From contig JAGGNK010008559.1 of NCBI GenBank assembly GCA_017590115.1, positions 4,829,888 to 4,893,887 of the forward strand: DNA of 64,000 nucleotides, in the 5' to 3' direction. This stretch comes from Montifringilla adamsi. Taxonomy: Eukaryota > Chordata > Aves > Passeriformes > Passeridae. The position numbers and the translations under genes were made by a program. Under the pieces are notes generated by a model. It saw only the letters and a program-made list of their open reading frames with translations. It was not told the origin of the DNA and did not search any database. Shown in pieces: positions 12,901 to 25,500 of this stretch. Each line of letters begins with the position of its first letter. Position 1 is the first letter of the stretch.

Positions 12901-13334
12901 CTGTGGGGTTTTTATGCTGAAGAATAGATTTCTGTCCAGCTGAATTTTCTTCTGCTGAAGAAAATTCCTGTCCAGCTCTAACACTTTTTGATCACTATGC
13001 ACAGTAGTTTCCTGGAAGGCACAACCAGCACGTGTGAAGCCTCAGTCAAGCCCGGGTGCAGAAGCAGCTTCCAGTGTCCTCAGCTTTTCCCAGCTGGAAA
13101 GCTGCTTCAGGACACACTAATTAGCTCCAGCAGAGGACTCCACTAGGATTTCTGGTCTCACTTCAGGTTTCACTTCACTTTAATTTGATATTAAGTGTCT
13201 AAGGAAAATGTGTCCTTTAAGCTATACTCAGTGGGCAAAAGGTCTATTCAGAAGCTCAGGAGTTTTTTTCCTGAAGACTTTAATAGATGACAATAGATAG
13301 TTAGTCATATATCTCTTTATTATCTTATTTGTCA

Positions 13335-13337
<3 letters not shown>
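9939..13337. other. Unique AT-rich sequence, no gene seen
   Basis: Contains A runs at 11,237-11,254 and 11,976-11,998 and the small duplication listed separately. No gene, RNA or repeat family is recognised. Confidence 0.35.
10538..10590. repeat. 21-bp imperfect direct duplication, 32-bp period
   Basis: AGTTTATATT..CCAGGAGT occurs at 10,538-10,558 and 10,570-10,590 with 19 of 21 positions the same. Short local duplication. Confidence 0.8.
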
Positions 13338-13372
<35 letters not shown>

Positions 13373-13401
13373 GGGAAAAATTTTTTTTTTTTTTTTTTTT
13401 A

Positions 13402-13433
<32 letters not shown>
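13338..13433. repeat. Three poly-T blocks (30, 20 and 30 bases)
   Basis: T blocks at 13,338-13,367, 13,381-13,400 and 13,404-13,433 are separated by AAAAGGGGAAAAA and AAG. Such long homopolymers are hard to sequence, so exact lengths are uncertain. I see no retroelement body next to it. Confidence 0.85.
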
Positions 13434-13437
<4 letters not shown>

Positions 13438-13639
13438 AGTGGAAAACTCTTTTTTAGCAAAATTAATTCTAATTTTCTGCAGAGTTTTGTGTATGCTGAC
13501 AAATGCTTAACACATGCACAAAATACCAGGAGATTAGTTGCATGCCTAAAATTACACCTGTCCTTAAATACTGTGTTTGTTGGACACCTGAGATATTCCA
13601 GGAATAAAATGCCCGTGCTCTGACTAGACTAAAATACAT

Positions 13640-14075
13640 CATTTCAGAGCTCATGCCTTGCCCATCTCTCCTTTTTGATCCACGTTACACAATAAATGCA
13701 TGGCAGATAAAGGCAGCCAATCCCCAGCTCCAGGTGCTTTCAGGATGGTGGCAAAGCCCCTTGCCATGGCCAGGGAGCCAGGGAAGAGCAGCACCAGATG
13801 GCCCTGCAGGCAGTGGCATGCAGCCAGCAGCAGCTCAGCCACAGCCCCACCAGGCAGAGCTGGTTTCATCCTACACAGCTGAAAACTCTGCTTCTAGGAA
13901 GTTCCATGCCATGGGAATTCAGGGCATTATCTCAGAAGCACCCTGGGACTCAGGGCAATAAGATCCTAAAGGAGCAGAGAGCCAGGGGACATGGAGAAAG
14001 TGGCTGTGCAGAGGAGCAGCTTGGGTCAGCTGAGGACAGATCTGAACCATGGCTTGCAAGCCCTGCTTGATTCCG
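13640..14075. other. GC-richer unique patch
   Basis: This patch is clearly richer in G and C than its neighbours. It carries overlapping chance frames on both strands (up to 102 codons on +, 13,653-13,961) with repetitive Q/S/A/P-rich translations driven by CAGCAG and GCAGCA text near 13,790-13,850. No protein or repeat family is recognised. It could be an old LTR remnant, a lncRNA exon or a local GC-rich segment. Confidence 0.3.
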
Positions 14076-17000
14076 GCTGAGTCTACAGAGCCACTTAGAT
14101 CCCTGCAATATGTCTATAACCTTGGAGTGATCATTAACCTGACTATTTCAGTCCCCTAGTAAGACAGAGCTGACTGTAGCTAGCAGGTCTGGACTACTTG
14201 CAAATATTTCAACTGTATGACTCTCTTTCTTAAGTGATTTGTCTTGTGCCTTTGCAGTTGACTAATTTCATTTTCCTGATAGTTGTTCCATTTAATATTC
14301 TATTTGTATTTTCCATTCTGTTTCTACCAAGATGTGCACCTTCACCAACATTACTGCTAATGATTTTCTCTTCTTTTCATCAATAAAACACATATTTCTG
14401 GAGTAAGTTCATCTGTTATAAAATGTATTACTGTTAATAAGACAACACAAATAAGGAAGAAAATTTATTTCAGCCTGGCAACAGTAGCATCGCTTTACTT
14501 CTGTCACTTGTGTGTATGTCGGGGAGGAGGAGTAGGCTCTCTTCTTCTTTCCATTTCCAACAGAGGTTTTGTGGTTCAGTAGAGGGATAATTTCTTTCTG
14601 TAGTATCTATTTACAAAATGTGTCAAAACCGGAAATTATAGATAATGGAAGTATTTTGATAGGCAGCATGATGTGGGATGAGACAGTGGTGCTTATCTTC
14701 TGGTAGCTAATTTCATGGACATCTTTGCCTACTCAGGACGTCCATCTCTCTCTCTTATCATGGAACAAAAGCAATATTTATAATAAAAGTTTCCCCATGT
14801 GCAGGATCCCTACAGAAGTTGGTGTCTCAGTAAGTAGCAATGCTGGGGTTTGGTTGTACACCTGTCTCTGTCTGATTGTGCAGGTTTGCGCATCAGCTTG
14901 CTGTGGAATTACATCCCAAGCACACAATTGTAGCATGGTTTTGTTTGCTAGAGATGTTGGCCTTTGACAACTGATCTGGCTCTTACAGGACAAAATGAAA
15001 AATTTCACGGCACATTTTGTTTTCTGTGTGCTTTATGGTGAATGATACATGAGCCTGTAATCTTTTTTATAGTCAAAACTGCTACCATGCTTATTTATGG
15101 GCAGCATAACCTGAGCAAAATAGTCTATTGTCTGTGTTCCCTCTTTTGGACAAAATCCCCCAAATCCACAGAAATGTTTATTAGTCATATAAATCCCCAG
15201 CTTTTGCAAAGTTAGTTTAATAATATTAATTCACTAATTTACATACATGAGAAAGAAAGTGGCCTAATGATTAGCCAACAGACAGTGTGCTGAGTAGGAG
15301 GCACTGTTCCTCCCATGGTGCAGTACAGAATTCAGTCTCCAAAGGCTTTCATGCCTGGGACAAGTGTTGGGTGAGGTTGATTTTTTTCCCTGCTTCTGTG
15401 CCAGCTCTGCTTTTTCCACCTCTCTGCAGCAGCAAATGACTGTGCACATGGCTGGGTGTGAAAGTAGAAATAATAGGTTTTGTCAGCTTGAATTTTCAAT
15501 CATTTTTTTTCCTTAGGAAAAACTGCGTCTTTTTCTTGGTGTAAAGTTATTCCCACAGCTGCATTCTCTGGTGTGTGTGTGCACTTGTGTGGGAATTGCA
15601 AGGTAATAAATTGCTGGACAGTGACTGGTTGTTTATTAAGAAGCAACCAAACAATACTGGCCAGTCAGATTGCTGGCTGGAGTGTTTGGGTAGGAAATGG
15701 ATGCTCAAAGGGTGCTTGCTGCCAAGGCTCTTTGATGTCTGTGATTCTCAAGCCTTGGCCATTTTTAGTCCTGTTAACTTTTCCCTACAAGATGACCACT
15801 AATAAGTTAGGACACTTTCAAAATATAATAATGATTAAACTGGTTACTGCACAGCAAAGAATAAACACCTCTGGTTATCTTTGTATTCCAATAGTAATAA
15901 AGAAAAATAGATCTTCCCTACTCTAATGACTCAAGGTCATATTATAATATCCATGATGATTTTTGCCTGTTGACATAGATATCCTCAGTAGACACAAACA
16001 TAGGTAGCAAAAGAAAAAAACCAAACTCTCCTATGCCTTTAACACCTTTAAACCAAAAAAAAAAATTGCAATAGAACACTGCATCTGGAGACTGAACATG
16101 ATAGATCCCTAAAATATTGAACATTAATATGTTAATGTGTAAAACAATATAAAAAGGCAAGATTAAAAAGCTCATTTGACTACATGCATAAGAGGAAGAA
16201 AGACTACATCAATATTTTATTTGTCTTATATAAAAAGTATTGGCTTACAAGTAGGTTGTGTAAAAAGAGCATAATTTTGTTTAAGTAGATACTTTCAGAC
16301 GTTAATATAACCACTTTCCATATGTTTCTACAATGATAATTATAAAAAGGACCTTTCAGTGCCTGAGATTTTGCCTAGAAACTGTGCCAACTCCTATAAT
16401 TCCTCAAGTATGTGCCTTCTTTGGGGCGTTAAGTTTCAATCCTGCTGGGTTTTGTTAAATAAAATTCCTATTCATAAAGTAATCCTAATTAATTCCTGAC
16501 CCTCCCAAAAGGAATTCCCCCTTGTCCAAGACCTTTCCAAGGTAAAAGAAATATCTTTCAGAAGTACTGCAGTAACTCTCTGAAGCTGCAGTAGTTCTAA
16601 AGACATTTTCAGGTGTGTACTAAAATATGCGAAACCAACTGGCTTTCAGAATGTGGCTGACCTCAAGATAAGTCCTTGTATGAGCATTAAAGCTGGTTGT
16701 ATGTTCACTTACCTTCTTTAAGGGATTTTACTCATAAAATTTGAAATCAACATAAAGTATTGGAAATGTTTTTGGTACAAATTTTACATTGCCTCGAAGA
16801 GTCAACCTGTGTCTTCCCTTGAGTAGTATAGCTTTGACTACGGTATTCCCTGGGCTCTTTATCACAACAATAAACAAATAGTTAAATATTCCAGCAGTAT
16901 AGTTTTCTTCCATCAGTGATCAACTTATGCAAGAGGACATGAAAGCTGTTTGAGGAAGAGGTATTCTCCACCTAATGTGCTTAGGAAGAATTGCAAAAAT

Positions 17001-17195
17001 CACTCATACTACTTTTTATTTTGTACCTACTGTCTCAATTATGCTTTCTTCTTTAATTTTGAAGACATTTGTTTAAATATATATAAGCTTATGTCTGGGA
17101 AAAGGATGACAAATAATTTCTCTACAAGTACAGAGCTCCAGATGGTGTAAGAGTGTACACAAACAACGCTTGTAGGAATCCTGCCATTAAAATGC
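14076..17195. other. Unique AT-rich sequence, no gene seen
   Basis: The 117-codon + frame at 15,573-15,926 includes no recognised domain and overlaps another frame, so it is treated as chance. A short A run lies at 16,056-16,065. Confidence 0.35.
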
Positions 17196-17612
17196 ATAGA
17201 ATCATAGAATTTCCTGAGTTGGAAGAGACCCATCGATATCATTGAGTCCAACTCCTAGCACAGGAGAGCTCCAAGAATTACATCATGTACTTGGGAGAAT
17301 TGTCCAAACACTTCTTGCACTCTGTCAGGCTGGTGCTGTGACCACTGCCCTGGAGAGCTCTTCCAGTGCCCAACCACCCTCTGGGTGAAAAACCTTCTCC
17401 TGATATCCAGCCTAAACCTTCCCTCACACAGCTTCAGGCCATGCTCTCAGGTGCTCCAACGGATCATCAGAGAGATTAGATTGGAGCCTGTTCCTCCTCT
17501 TCCCCTCACAAGGAAGTTGTAACTGCAGTGAGGTCTCACCTCAATCTCCTCTTCTCCAGGCTGAACAGACCAAATCACCACAGCTGCTCCTCATAAGGTT
17601 TCCTCTCTAAGG
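17196..17612 (-). mobile_element. CR1 LINE, 5'-truncated, minus strand
   Basis: The + strand text starts with the inverted CR1 terminus (ATAGAATCATAGAATTTCC), then GAGTTGGAAGAGACCC, 'gagtccaactcc', 'ccctctgggtgaaaaaccttctcc' and 'cttctccaggctgaacag' in the order expected for an inverted CR1. It covers the 3' UTR and the ORF2 C-terminal tail. The terminus is well preserved, so this is one of the younger copies in the window. The minus-strand frame through 17,039-17,251 is an artefact of reading the CR1 end. Confidence 0.92.
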
Positions 17613-18259
17613 TTTACAAGGCTGATCTTTTTCCAGTTGTCGATTTGGATACACAGACTCCTCAGCTACAGTAAGGATTTGCTCCCTCAGAACACACACA
17701 AGTAGTGTGTGGTCAATTCCTAGGGATTTTGAGCCTAGGTATGAGGATTCTGACTTCCCCTGAACATGGAAGATGCTGAGTGAGTGTGCTGCCACCCAAA
17801 AAGGTGCACATGGTCCAACTCTATTAGCTCAAAAGTCAAGTTTTCCTGTTACATCCTTCATGTCCCACTTCATGTGCTTTCATGGGTGAGCAGATGCCTG
17901 TTTCACACACCACATCAATTACTCTTGTTTATGTTTTCACAATATTTGTTCCTTAAACTGGAGATTTTAGCAAGCAGTAGGGAGAGCAGGTCTTGGGGTG
18001 AGTTCCTGTGCAGACAGAAATAATTTGGCCTTAGATACATGGTGAAGTTGAATCGACTAAACTAATGTTTTGGAAAGCATTTCATGTTGAGTGAATGCTG
18101 CTTGAAACCTTTTGCCAAAGTTCTCTGATTCTCTAGAGTGGCCAGTAAAGTCTTTTTTCTTACTTTGTTGAGAACATCTTATCAGTATTTTTCCTGTGCA
18201 TCTAACTCAGACATCACGAACAACTGTAAGTCCTTTTACAAATCTTGTCATGAGAGTTT
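17613..18259. other. Unique sequence between CR1 and LTR
   Basis: No gene or repeat recognised. The last bases GTTT (18,256-18,259) are the proposed target duplication of the LTR that follows. Confidence 0.35.
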
Positions 18260-18774
18260 TGTCATAGGTTAAGAAGGAAGTGAATTTTTTGGGAGGTTGT
18301 GGTCAAACTAATCAGTGTTTGGATTTGAATATTGGCACCTGGTTTGGCCACTGAAGATATGGACCGTTTCTGAGAACACAGGGGGTTAAAAGCAAGAACT
18401 CCCAGGGGAACTCTCTCTTGGCCCTGGTCCATGAAGGAGATCAGAGCTCCCCTGCCCAGCCAGGACTGGCTGGGGGAGGGAAGCCATGCGGCCGGGTGAG
18501 GTAGGCCGGAGCCTTGGGCAGAGGAGGGGGGTGAAGGCCTTGCAAGATAGAAGGATGAAGAAGCCTTGAGAAGCATCAGCCTGCTCCACACCCCCCAGGA
18601 GATAGAGCGAGAGAGAGCCAGTGCCTGTGCTGCCTTGAAATTCGATATCATGGACTGGCAGCACGGCCGGCCAGGAGAAGTGGGGGATGCGGCAGAGAAG
18701 GTGCCCGGCCGCTGTGGGAGTTCTGGGCAGACAGAGGTGAAGATTTTAACCCCTTTCTTAAATAATAGAAACCT

Positions 18775-18782
18775 TATAAATA
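18775..18782 (+). promoter_or_regulatory. TATA box candidate in LTR
   Basis: TATAAATA within the solo LTR, a plausible former U3 promoter. If it is the true start, the R region would be unusually long (about 750 bases to the polyadenylation signal), so this assignment is tentative. Confidence 0.35.
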
Positions 18783-19554
18783 GTGATCCTCCTGAATCTG
18801 AATGAGGAGAGAGAGACATGAAGCCAGAGGAAATGGGCAAGTGTGAGGAAAGTTGGTGCAAGTGAGAGATGTCGGAAGAGTTGAGAAGAATCCTAGGTGG
18901 GAGGAGACGATGGAGTGGCCTTGGGCTGGACTCTTTCTTGTGTGGCCATGGACAGACCCATGTTTTTCCTGTGACACAGAGACTGCATTTAGGGGGAGGC
19001 AGTGCTTTGGAGCCAAGAGTGAAGCAATGGCATGAACAGAGATGGCTGAGGAGGGTGTGGGATGCCCTCTGTCTTCAGTGGAGAGGAAGATCTCTGTTCA
19101 CGAGGCCCCTCGGCCCCAGGGAGTAAATCTGGGGGGGACTGGTGTCCTGAAGCTGAGAGACTGCTGCTTTTAAAACTGGGTGGGGCATCCTTAAACAGGA
19201 AACCCTAAAGGCAGTCCTGGTCCATGTGCAGTGGTGAGAGCACTGGACATGGAGGGAAGAAATCACGAGGGCAGATGTTCTCCGAGCGGTGCCACGAGTG
19301 ACATGGAAACACAAGATAGTTCAATTGTGTTTCTGGGGGAAGCCTGTGGTACAAAGGGAAACTCCTCTCTCCCTGATAGACTTAAGGGTTGATTATCTGA
19401 GGGGTATTGAGGGACTGAAAGTTGATTATCTGAAAAATGGTGACGGAGTGGAAATCTAAGGTGTTATGCTGTAGAGGAAATGGGGGGAGGAGGAGGAATG
19501 TATTTAGAAAGTTTTCATTCTTAGTTTTGTGTCTATTCCTTTTTAGATGTAGTT

Positions 19555-19560
19555 AATAAA
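19555..19560 (+). promoter_or_regulatory. AATAAA polyadenylation signal in LTR
   Basis: Intact hexamer about 125 bases before the LTR 3' end, the expected R/U5 position; this fixes the orientation used above. Confidence 0.6.
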
Positions 19561-19686
19561 GTTTATTTCCTTTAATCCTAAGTTAGAGCCTGCTTTGCTC
19601 TGTTCCTGATCACATCTCACAGGAGCCACTAGGGAAAGTGTATTTTCATAGAAACACTGGCATTGTGCCAGCCTCAAACCATAACA

Positions 19687-21993
19687 GTTTTGTTACAGAG
19701 AGCTTCACTTTCACATTAGTCACTATCTTTGTTTTACTTGGTATTTGAGTAGAAGGAACCTCTTTCATCCAACCTCCCAAATGGAAATAGAGGACACCAC
19801 GGAAAAAATTCTGTCTGCCCTAGTTAAAACAAACACTGAGGAAAAATGAATTTGCAGGAAAACCTTAATGAAGAGTAGTGATAGCTGAAGGCAGTGGTTG
19901 AACAATTGACAGTCCTCAGTGTTACTATTTGTCCCATGTCTGTTTCTGAGGACAGTGAAGACTTTGTGCCTTCAAACTGATTAAATCCTCACCAATGAAG
20001 TCAGAAATGGTTCCGAGCAGGATGTAGGAGTTGTCTAAGACCTGGATGAAGCAGGACCCATTTGAGATTGCTTGGTTCTTAGTGAGCAGGAAAGTGCTTA
20101 TAAGTCGTTGAACAATCACTGATGTGATAAATTAATAAAAAGCTCTTTTGAAGAATTAATTTTCATATTTTCTACTACTCCAGTTACATTGAAATTTATA
20201 TGCAAGTGAGTTATGTCTGCTGTGGGAAACAGCTTTAAAATTTCTAGTCGTTTTTGCATTTAAATTCTTTTTTGCATTTAAATTCTTAACCATAATGTTA
20301 CATTAATGTAGTTGCATTGAATATTAAATTGATTTAAAGGTATTAATACTATATACAACATGCTCTCTTTAGCATGTAAATATCTTAATGCAGTAACAAA
20401 ATGCAAATTGGAAAATATTATTCACATTCTTGATACAATATTAGCTTTTTGCATTAATTCCTGATGGCTTATAATCATTATAGCAAAATTACTTGAATGG
20501 AATTCTTTAATTTATGAAAGTGTAAATGAGCTCTCATTCGATTGTTGGACCTTGTAGTGTCACAATATGTCTATTAATTTTGAGTGCAGTGAGTGAACCC
20601 TTATAAAACCTCTTACAAAATAGCTACCTCTGGCCAATGTGTTGAATTGAAATTATGAATGCTTCAGTAAAAAAATTGATGTTGTCTTGTGAGCTAGAAT
20701 AAAAAAAAAAAAAAAGTCCCGTACCTTAACCTTAGGAAAAAAAGTGCAGTTCTAACAGAATTAGGAATTTACCAAAAGGATTGCATCTGAGTGCTCAGTA
20801 GGAGCATAAATGAACTGACCCTTTGAAGGCATTCCCTGTTGGCTGTCTGTAAATCTGTCATCTCTGTGCTTAGATCCCTAAAAGGACAGAAGATTATGGT
20901 GTGGCAGTGCCAACACCAGTGAAAAACAAACCAAGCAGAGAATAAGGCAGCCAAAAACTTTATATACCAGATATCCTATGTGGCTCTACTAGACCTCCAT
21001 TCCAACTGTGGTCACTTGGCTTCTCTTTCACCTGTGATGTTCCATCCCTCCTCCCTCCCCACATAATTTTTTGCCCTTTTTTCCTCAAAAAAAAATTGAA
21101 ATTCTTCAGAGAAGAAACTTTTTGTCAGCTTACCACCTTGCCCTAATCTGGGCTGAACCTCTGAGTGCTGCTGTGAACCAAACCGTTCTCTAATCCAGCA
21201 TTTTTACCATGGGCAATTCTTTAGGGAGAAAACACTGCATTTATAGAAATTATGAAGAATATTTCTCTTCTCCCAAACAACAATTCACCTACTATGAGAG
21301 TAGTATGCACCTCCACCACAAATGCAGTTGGCAAATGCTGTCAAAAATAGATTGTAACTTTTACTGAAATTTTCCGTGCTAATGTACCTTTTATGCAAAA
21401 CAATCACTAGAATTTTTTTTTTTTCTAAATGTGTTTTCCTTATGCAGAGAGTGTCAATGGAAACACATTCTATACTGGAAAAGGTTTACTGTTTGTTCCT
21501 AAAAACAGCTTCTTTAACACAGATCTCTTTAATGAACACATATTGTAAACACAAACTCTTTACAACACATTATAAAATACTTTTCTGCTGCAGCACTCTT
21601 CAATGGAACTGTCCATATCTACTCACTGATTGTTTTCTATTAAAACACATTAAACAACTCCTGTTTAAAGCCAACATCTAGGTCAGAATTTATACGAACA
21701 AGTTTTAGCTAAGCATTTTAAAAACAATCAACTTGATACAGAAAGAAACGTTTAAGGTACTTCTTGTTGATTCACTTTACAGTGACTCTTTTCATTTTCA
21801 GTGGAAAAAAGTGGGGAAGCAGGGTAATACAACTAAGTTTCAAGGGCGGTCACATTAAAATATGCTTTATTTTCAGGTAAAATTGTACTCAAACTTATTT
21901 ATATAGAACTGCCTCTGTAATCTTTCTTCTCTACTCTGGGGTTAGGAGACTTCACCATTACTGCCCTTAGGCAGAGCCTGCATGTAGAAAGAT
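19687..21993. other. Unique AT-rich sequence, no gene seen
   Basis: 20,130-20,700 is very AT-rich with many TAAT and ATTA words. An A run lies at 20,701-20,715. The 101-codon + frame at 21,376-21,681 has no recognisable domain. Confidence 0.35.
20251..20287. repeat. Tandem pair, 18-bp period
   Basis: TTTTTGCATTTAAATTCTT is followed at once by a second copy (GCATTTAAATTCTT at 20,256 and 20,274). Simple slippage duplication. Confidence 0.85.
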
Positions 21994-22599
21994 TCACATA
22001 CTAGAGGCCAACAACATTGAAAACAACCCCACTGGGTAATAATGTGAATTTGTCAGTGACCTTTCAGAAAGATTTTGGTTGTGTATTCTCTCAGGAGAAG
22101 GTGGGTTAATACATAGCCTTGCTTTTTCAAAGAAGCACTTCCCAAAAAAGTTTTGTGGCTTTTGCCCACAGCAGCAGTCCCACTGTGGCTGACAGGAACC
22201 CTGTAGGCATGACCCTGTGCTGCTTCCCTGTAACTTCTTCTCCATAAAGGTATTCCCATCCTCTTCATTGCAGCCCCTGAGTCTGTGCCAGGTGGCCATG
22301 CCTGGGTCTTCCTTGCTGAGCCCCTGCTTGAAGAGGAGCTGTCTGTGACTTGAGCAGGAGTTTGGTACTGAAGAGGGACAGAGTCCTGAAAGGTTAGGAG
22401 TTTGAGGTTCAGACATCCTAAGATGCCACCAAGGAATTTGATGCAAAGTAAGGAATTTGGTCACCGAGGCAAGGAATCTTTTTTTCATTGTCAGACCTTC
22501 CGCTGTCACATGAATGGGAAATGCTAAAAATGCAGCTCCGAGCCCTCCTATTCTCACTGTTTCTGCAAGAGGTAGTGATCTGCAAGAGCAAATTACCAT
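21994..22599 (-). other. Longest open frame in the window (201 codons), not recognised
   Basis: A minus-strand frame with ATG at 22,599 runs 201 codons. It is rich in Ser, Cys, Leu and Pro, with no signal peptide, repeat or catalytic motif that I can see. A second minus-strand frame (22,053-22,268) overlaps it, and the segment is GC-richer than its surroundings, which lengthens chance frames. No acceptor/donor pair or start context clearly supports it. It is most likely a chance frame, possibly part of a non-coding transcript. Confidence 0.2.
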
Positions 22600-25500
22600 T
22601 ATTTCTTTTTTTTTTTTCCCATTGAAATTCAGGATTTAAATCTAAAAGAAACTAAGCAAATGTTTTATTTCAACAAAATAGGCTTGTGGGTCCCCCCCAG
22701 GGTGACTTATCTGTCTTTGAGTTCCATGAAATGATACACCAGGAGCTACCACGTAGTTCAAGCTCGGAAAGATACACTCTGCTTGTTAACTTAATAGGAA
22801 TGGACTGGTTGCAATTTGGAAAGGATTAGTTCCTCTTTTAAAGATTAAATGTTATCATTGACCTTATTTAAGGATCACTGTTCTTTAACACATTTGGGTT
22901 TTTATAGTCCTAGCAAATATGCTGCAAAGACTGATTGGTGGTGAAAGATTTGGACGTGTGAAGAGGAGCACTGGGAACACACAGGGGGATTGTGGGCCAA
23001 AGAACAGGCTTGCCCTTTGATTGTCAGTGTCCAACATTCCCACTGTCTCACAGAGAAGAGAGATATTACAAGTTCTGTGTTCTCTCTAAGCCTATTGCAG
23101 AAGTTTCCAGGCTTTAGCATCACATCAGATACAGCTGTATTTGAAAATTCTTTAGGTGACTTTAAATGGAGTCTTTCAATATGTGAAGTTATCGCTTCCT
23201 ATTGTAGAACAGTGGGAAATTGAAATGCTTGGACAGAGAGCTATATTTAAAATGCTAGCATTTTCATACAGCTAGCTTATTTCAAGGGCTATAACAGCCT
23301 TGAAGCAAATTATCCTTTGTCCTGGTTCAGGCTGGACATAAGATTTCCATCCCATTCTGTTCAGTGTTATTTCTCTTTTTGTTTTTTCCCTCTCTTAAAA
23401 CTCCAGCAAGAAAACAACCCAATACACAAATATTTTGCATCTTGTTGCTACCATGAGTCTTTCACCCTTAGCCATAACAGGAACATTAAATCAGTATTTA
23501 GCAAGGATGAGTATTAGGAAAAGGCTTCTGTGCCTTAGTTGATCATGATTTTTCTCTACAAATAACAGGACAAAATTTCAAATATGGCTTTTGTTTCAGT
23601 GAAGCGTTACAATAGATAAACATTCAATAACAGTGAGCTGTGACATTTACAAAGAGGAAAACATTTGAACATAGAGATTTAGCAAATTCTCAGGATTCTC
23701 AAGAGCAAATCTAAAATATTGCATCTCATTGTCCCCAGCTGAGCCCTGTGGACATTCACTGAGAAAAAACACTTTCTGTCTGCTATAAAGCAGACTCCTG
23801 AATGTGTCCATTTTTTCCTAGCCATTTTACCCACACTGAATTTGTTTCATGGTCTGAATTTTGGTCTTCTCTTTGGAGTTGTTATAAATGGTCTTAGGTA
23901 ACCAAGAAGGTGACTAAGTTTTGGTGCTGAAAAAGGTATGATATTTTTAAGTTCTGTCTGCAACCTTTGAACTGTGGTGTAAAAATATGACCTAGATATA
24001 AGACTGAGGAATTGAGTAAAGGAGCAGTATCTATTGATCTCTGTGGACTTTAAGGAAGGTAAAATGGTTTATAGGGTCTCTTTACTCTCATGCCTGGAAC
24101 AGCTGGGCAAAGAGAGAGGAAATGGCTTTCTCCCAGTACTTGTCAAATAACTGCTGCAAATTATCCCTCCAAGGGACAAGGTAGACAAAGAGAGTATGTT
24201 CATAAATCAAGAGTAAAGTGGAAAGACTGTGGCCAAAATCCAGAGAGAAGGATTAAATAAAAATTTATGGGATAGAAAATTGACTTATAAAAATTGAAAT
24301 TTTTTTTATTAATAATCTACATGGACTACCAGATCAGGATTAATTAAATGCAATCTCTGTTACAGAATTATCCAATAAGAACAAGATATATATATAGACA
24401 TTATATGTCTATATATTTCATACAAGTAATGTTCTGTAAATGAGCATGTGCCCAGTATTTCCAGGTAGCTTTTGCCCAAGGCAGTCTGATCCAATGGCCT
24501 GTGTAAGCTGCAAAGAAAATGGAAGAAAATTCCTGCAAAAAAGAAAGCTTGTAAAAGTGAAATCTCTTTTTTTCTTCCATATTATGTGGGAATCAGTCAT
24601 CATGTAACTCTGTCATATTCTTTGATAGGAAATAACTAATTTCTTGAATCTGCTATTTCTTGGTTGAATGACTTTAACAAAATGTGTAACAGTATAGAAA
24701 ATCTAGTTATTCAATTACACTTTCTGTTGTGCAACAAAAAAACAGGGCACAGCCCAACAAAACATTTGAGTGCTTACAAGCTGAAATATATTTCAGTAGT
24801 ATCTTATTAGGAGTTAATATCTTAGGTGATATATCAGCACTAAATGTACCATCCCAACTGAAATAATAAATTTTATTTTACTTGTGCTTAATAGCAAGCA
24901 TGAATCAGAAAATGTTTCCTGAATTTTATTAAAATTCTGTTGTAGCTCATTTATAACTGAGGACAATGAAGTGCATACAGAATACAGAATGGTATAATCA
25001 GTGAAATGATAAAGAGGTCCAAGCTACCTATTCTATATTGTTAACATAAATGGAAAATAAAATTGGATGAAGATAAAAGTTTTGCAAGACTGCCTAGGTT
25101 TTGTTCTCAACAAAATTTTTTCCTCTATGATTTGACATGCATTTTATTCTTTGTAAGGTCCTAATCTAGAAGGCTTCGCCCAGACAATGAATGCAAGAAC
25201 TGCATGTGGCCTCCAAGCAGCATGTATGTGTTTGTGACTTGCTGGAATAAAGGCACCTCAGTTAAATGAAATCTCCAGCACTTCAGCCTGAGCCTGCAGT
25301 ACTTCAGAAGCAGCTGGCAGAATCCTTCACTTGTGTCTCCTCTGATCTGTATGAAGTAGAAACTGTGTGGCCTACAGAAACTGAGTGATCAAACAGCATC
25401 ACTGGGTTTCTGCACTAAAAATTACATAATGTGCTTCTCAATTCAGCTGTACTCAAGAAAATTGCTACGCTATTTTTGACAGGCAGCTGAGCAAAATGCA

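Larger units (their letters stand above)
18260..19686 (+). mobile_element. Solo LTR of an endogenous retrovirus (about 1.43 kb)
   Basis: It begins TGTCATAGG and ends CCATAACA, an imperfect terminal inverted repeat with the TG...CA ends of retroviral LTRs. It is flanked on both sides by GTTT (18,256-18,259 and 19,687-19,690), a 4-bp target duplication. Orientation is taken from a TATAAATA box at 18,775-18,782 and AATAAA at 19,555-19,560, followed by about 125 bases of U5-like text. The body is GC-richer than its surroundings and has a purine-rich stretch near 19,475-19,498. No gag, pol or env sequence is present, so it is a recombined solo LTR. The 199-codon minus-strand frame at 18,262-18,861 lies wholly inside it and is not a gene. 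I recognise the 3' text (about 19,550-19,686) as a family common in songbirds but do not name it. Confidence 0.75.

Noticed and set aside
18262..18861. 199-codon minus-strand open frame
   Set aside because: It lies entirely within the solo LTR at 18,260-19,686 and overlaps other frames; no family resemblance.
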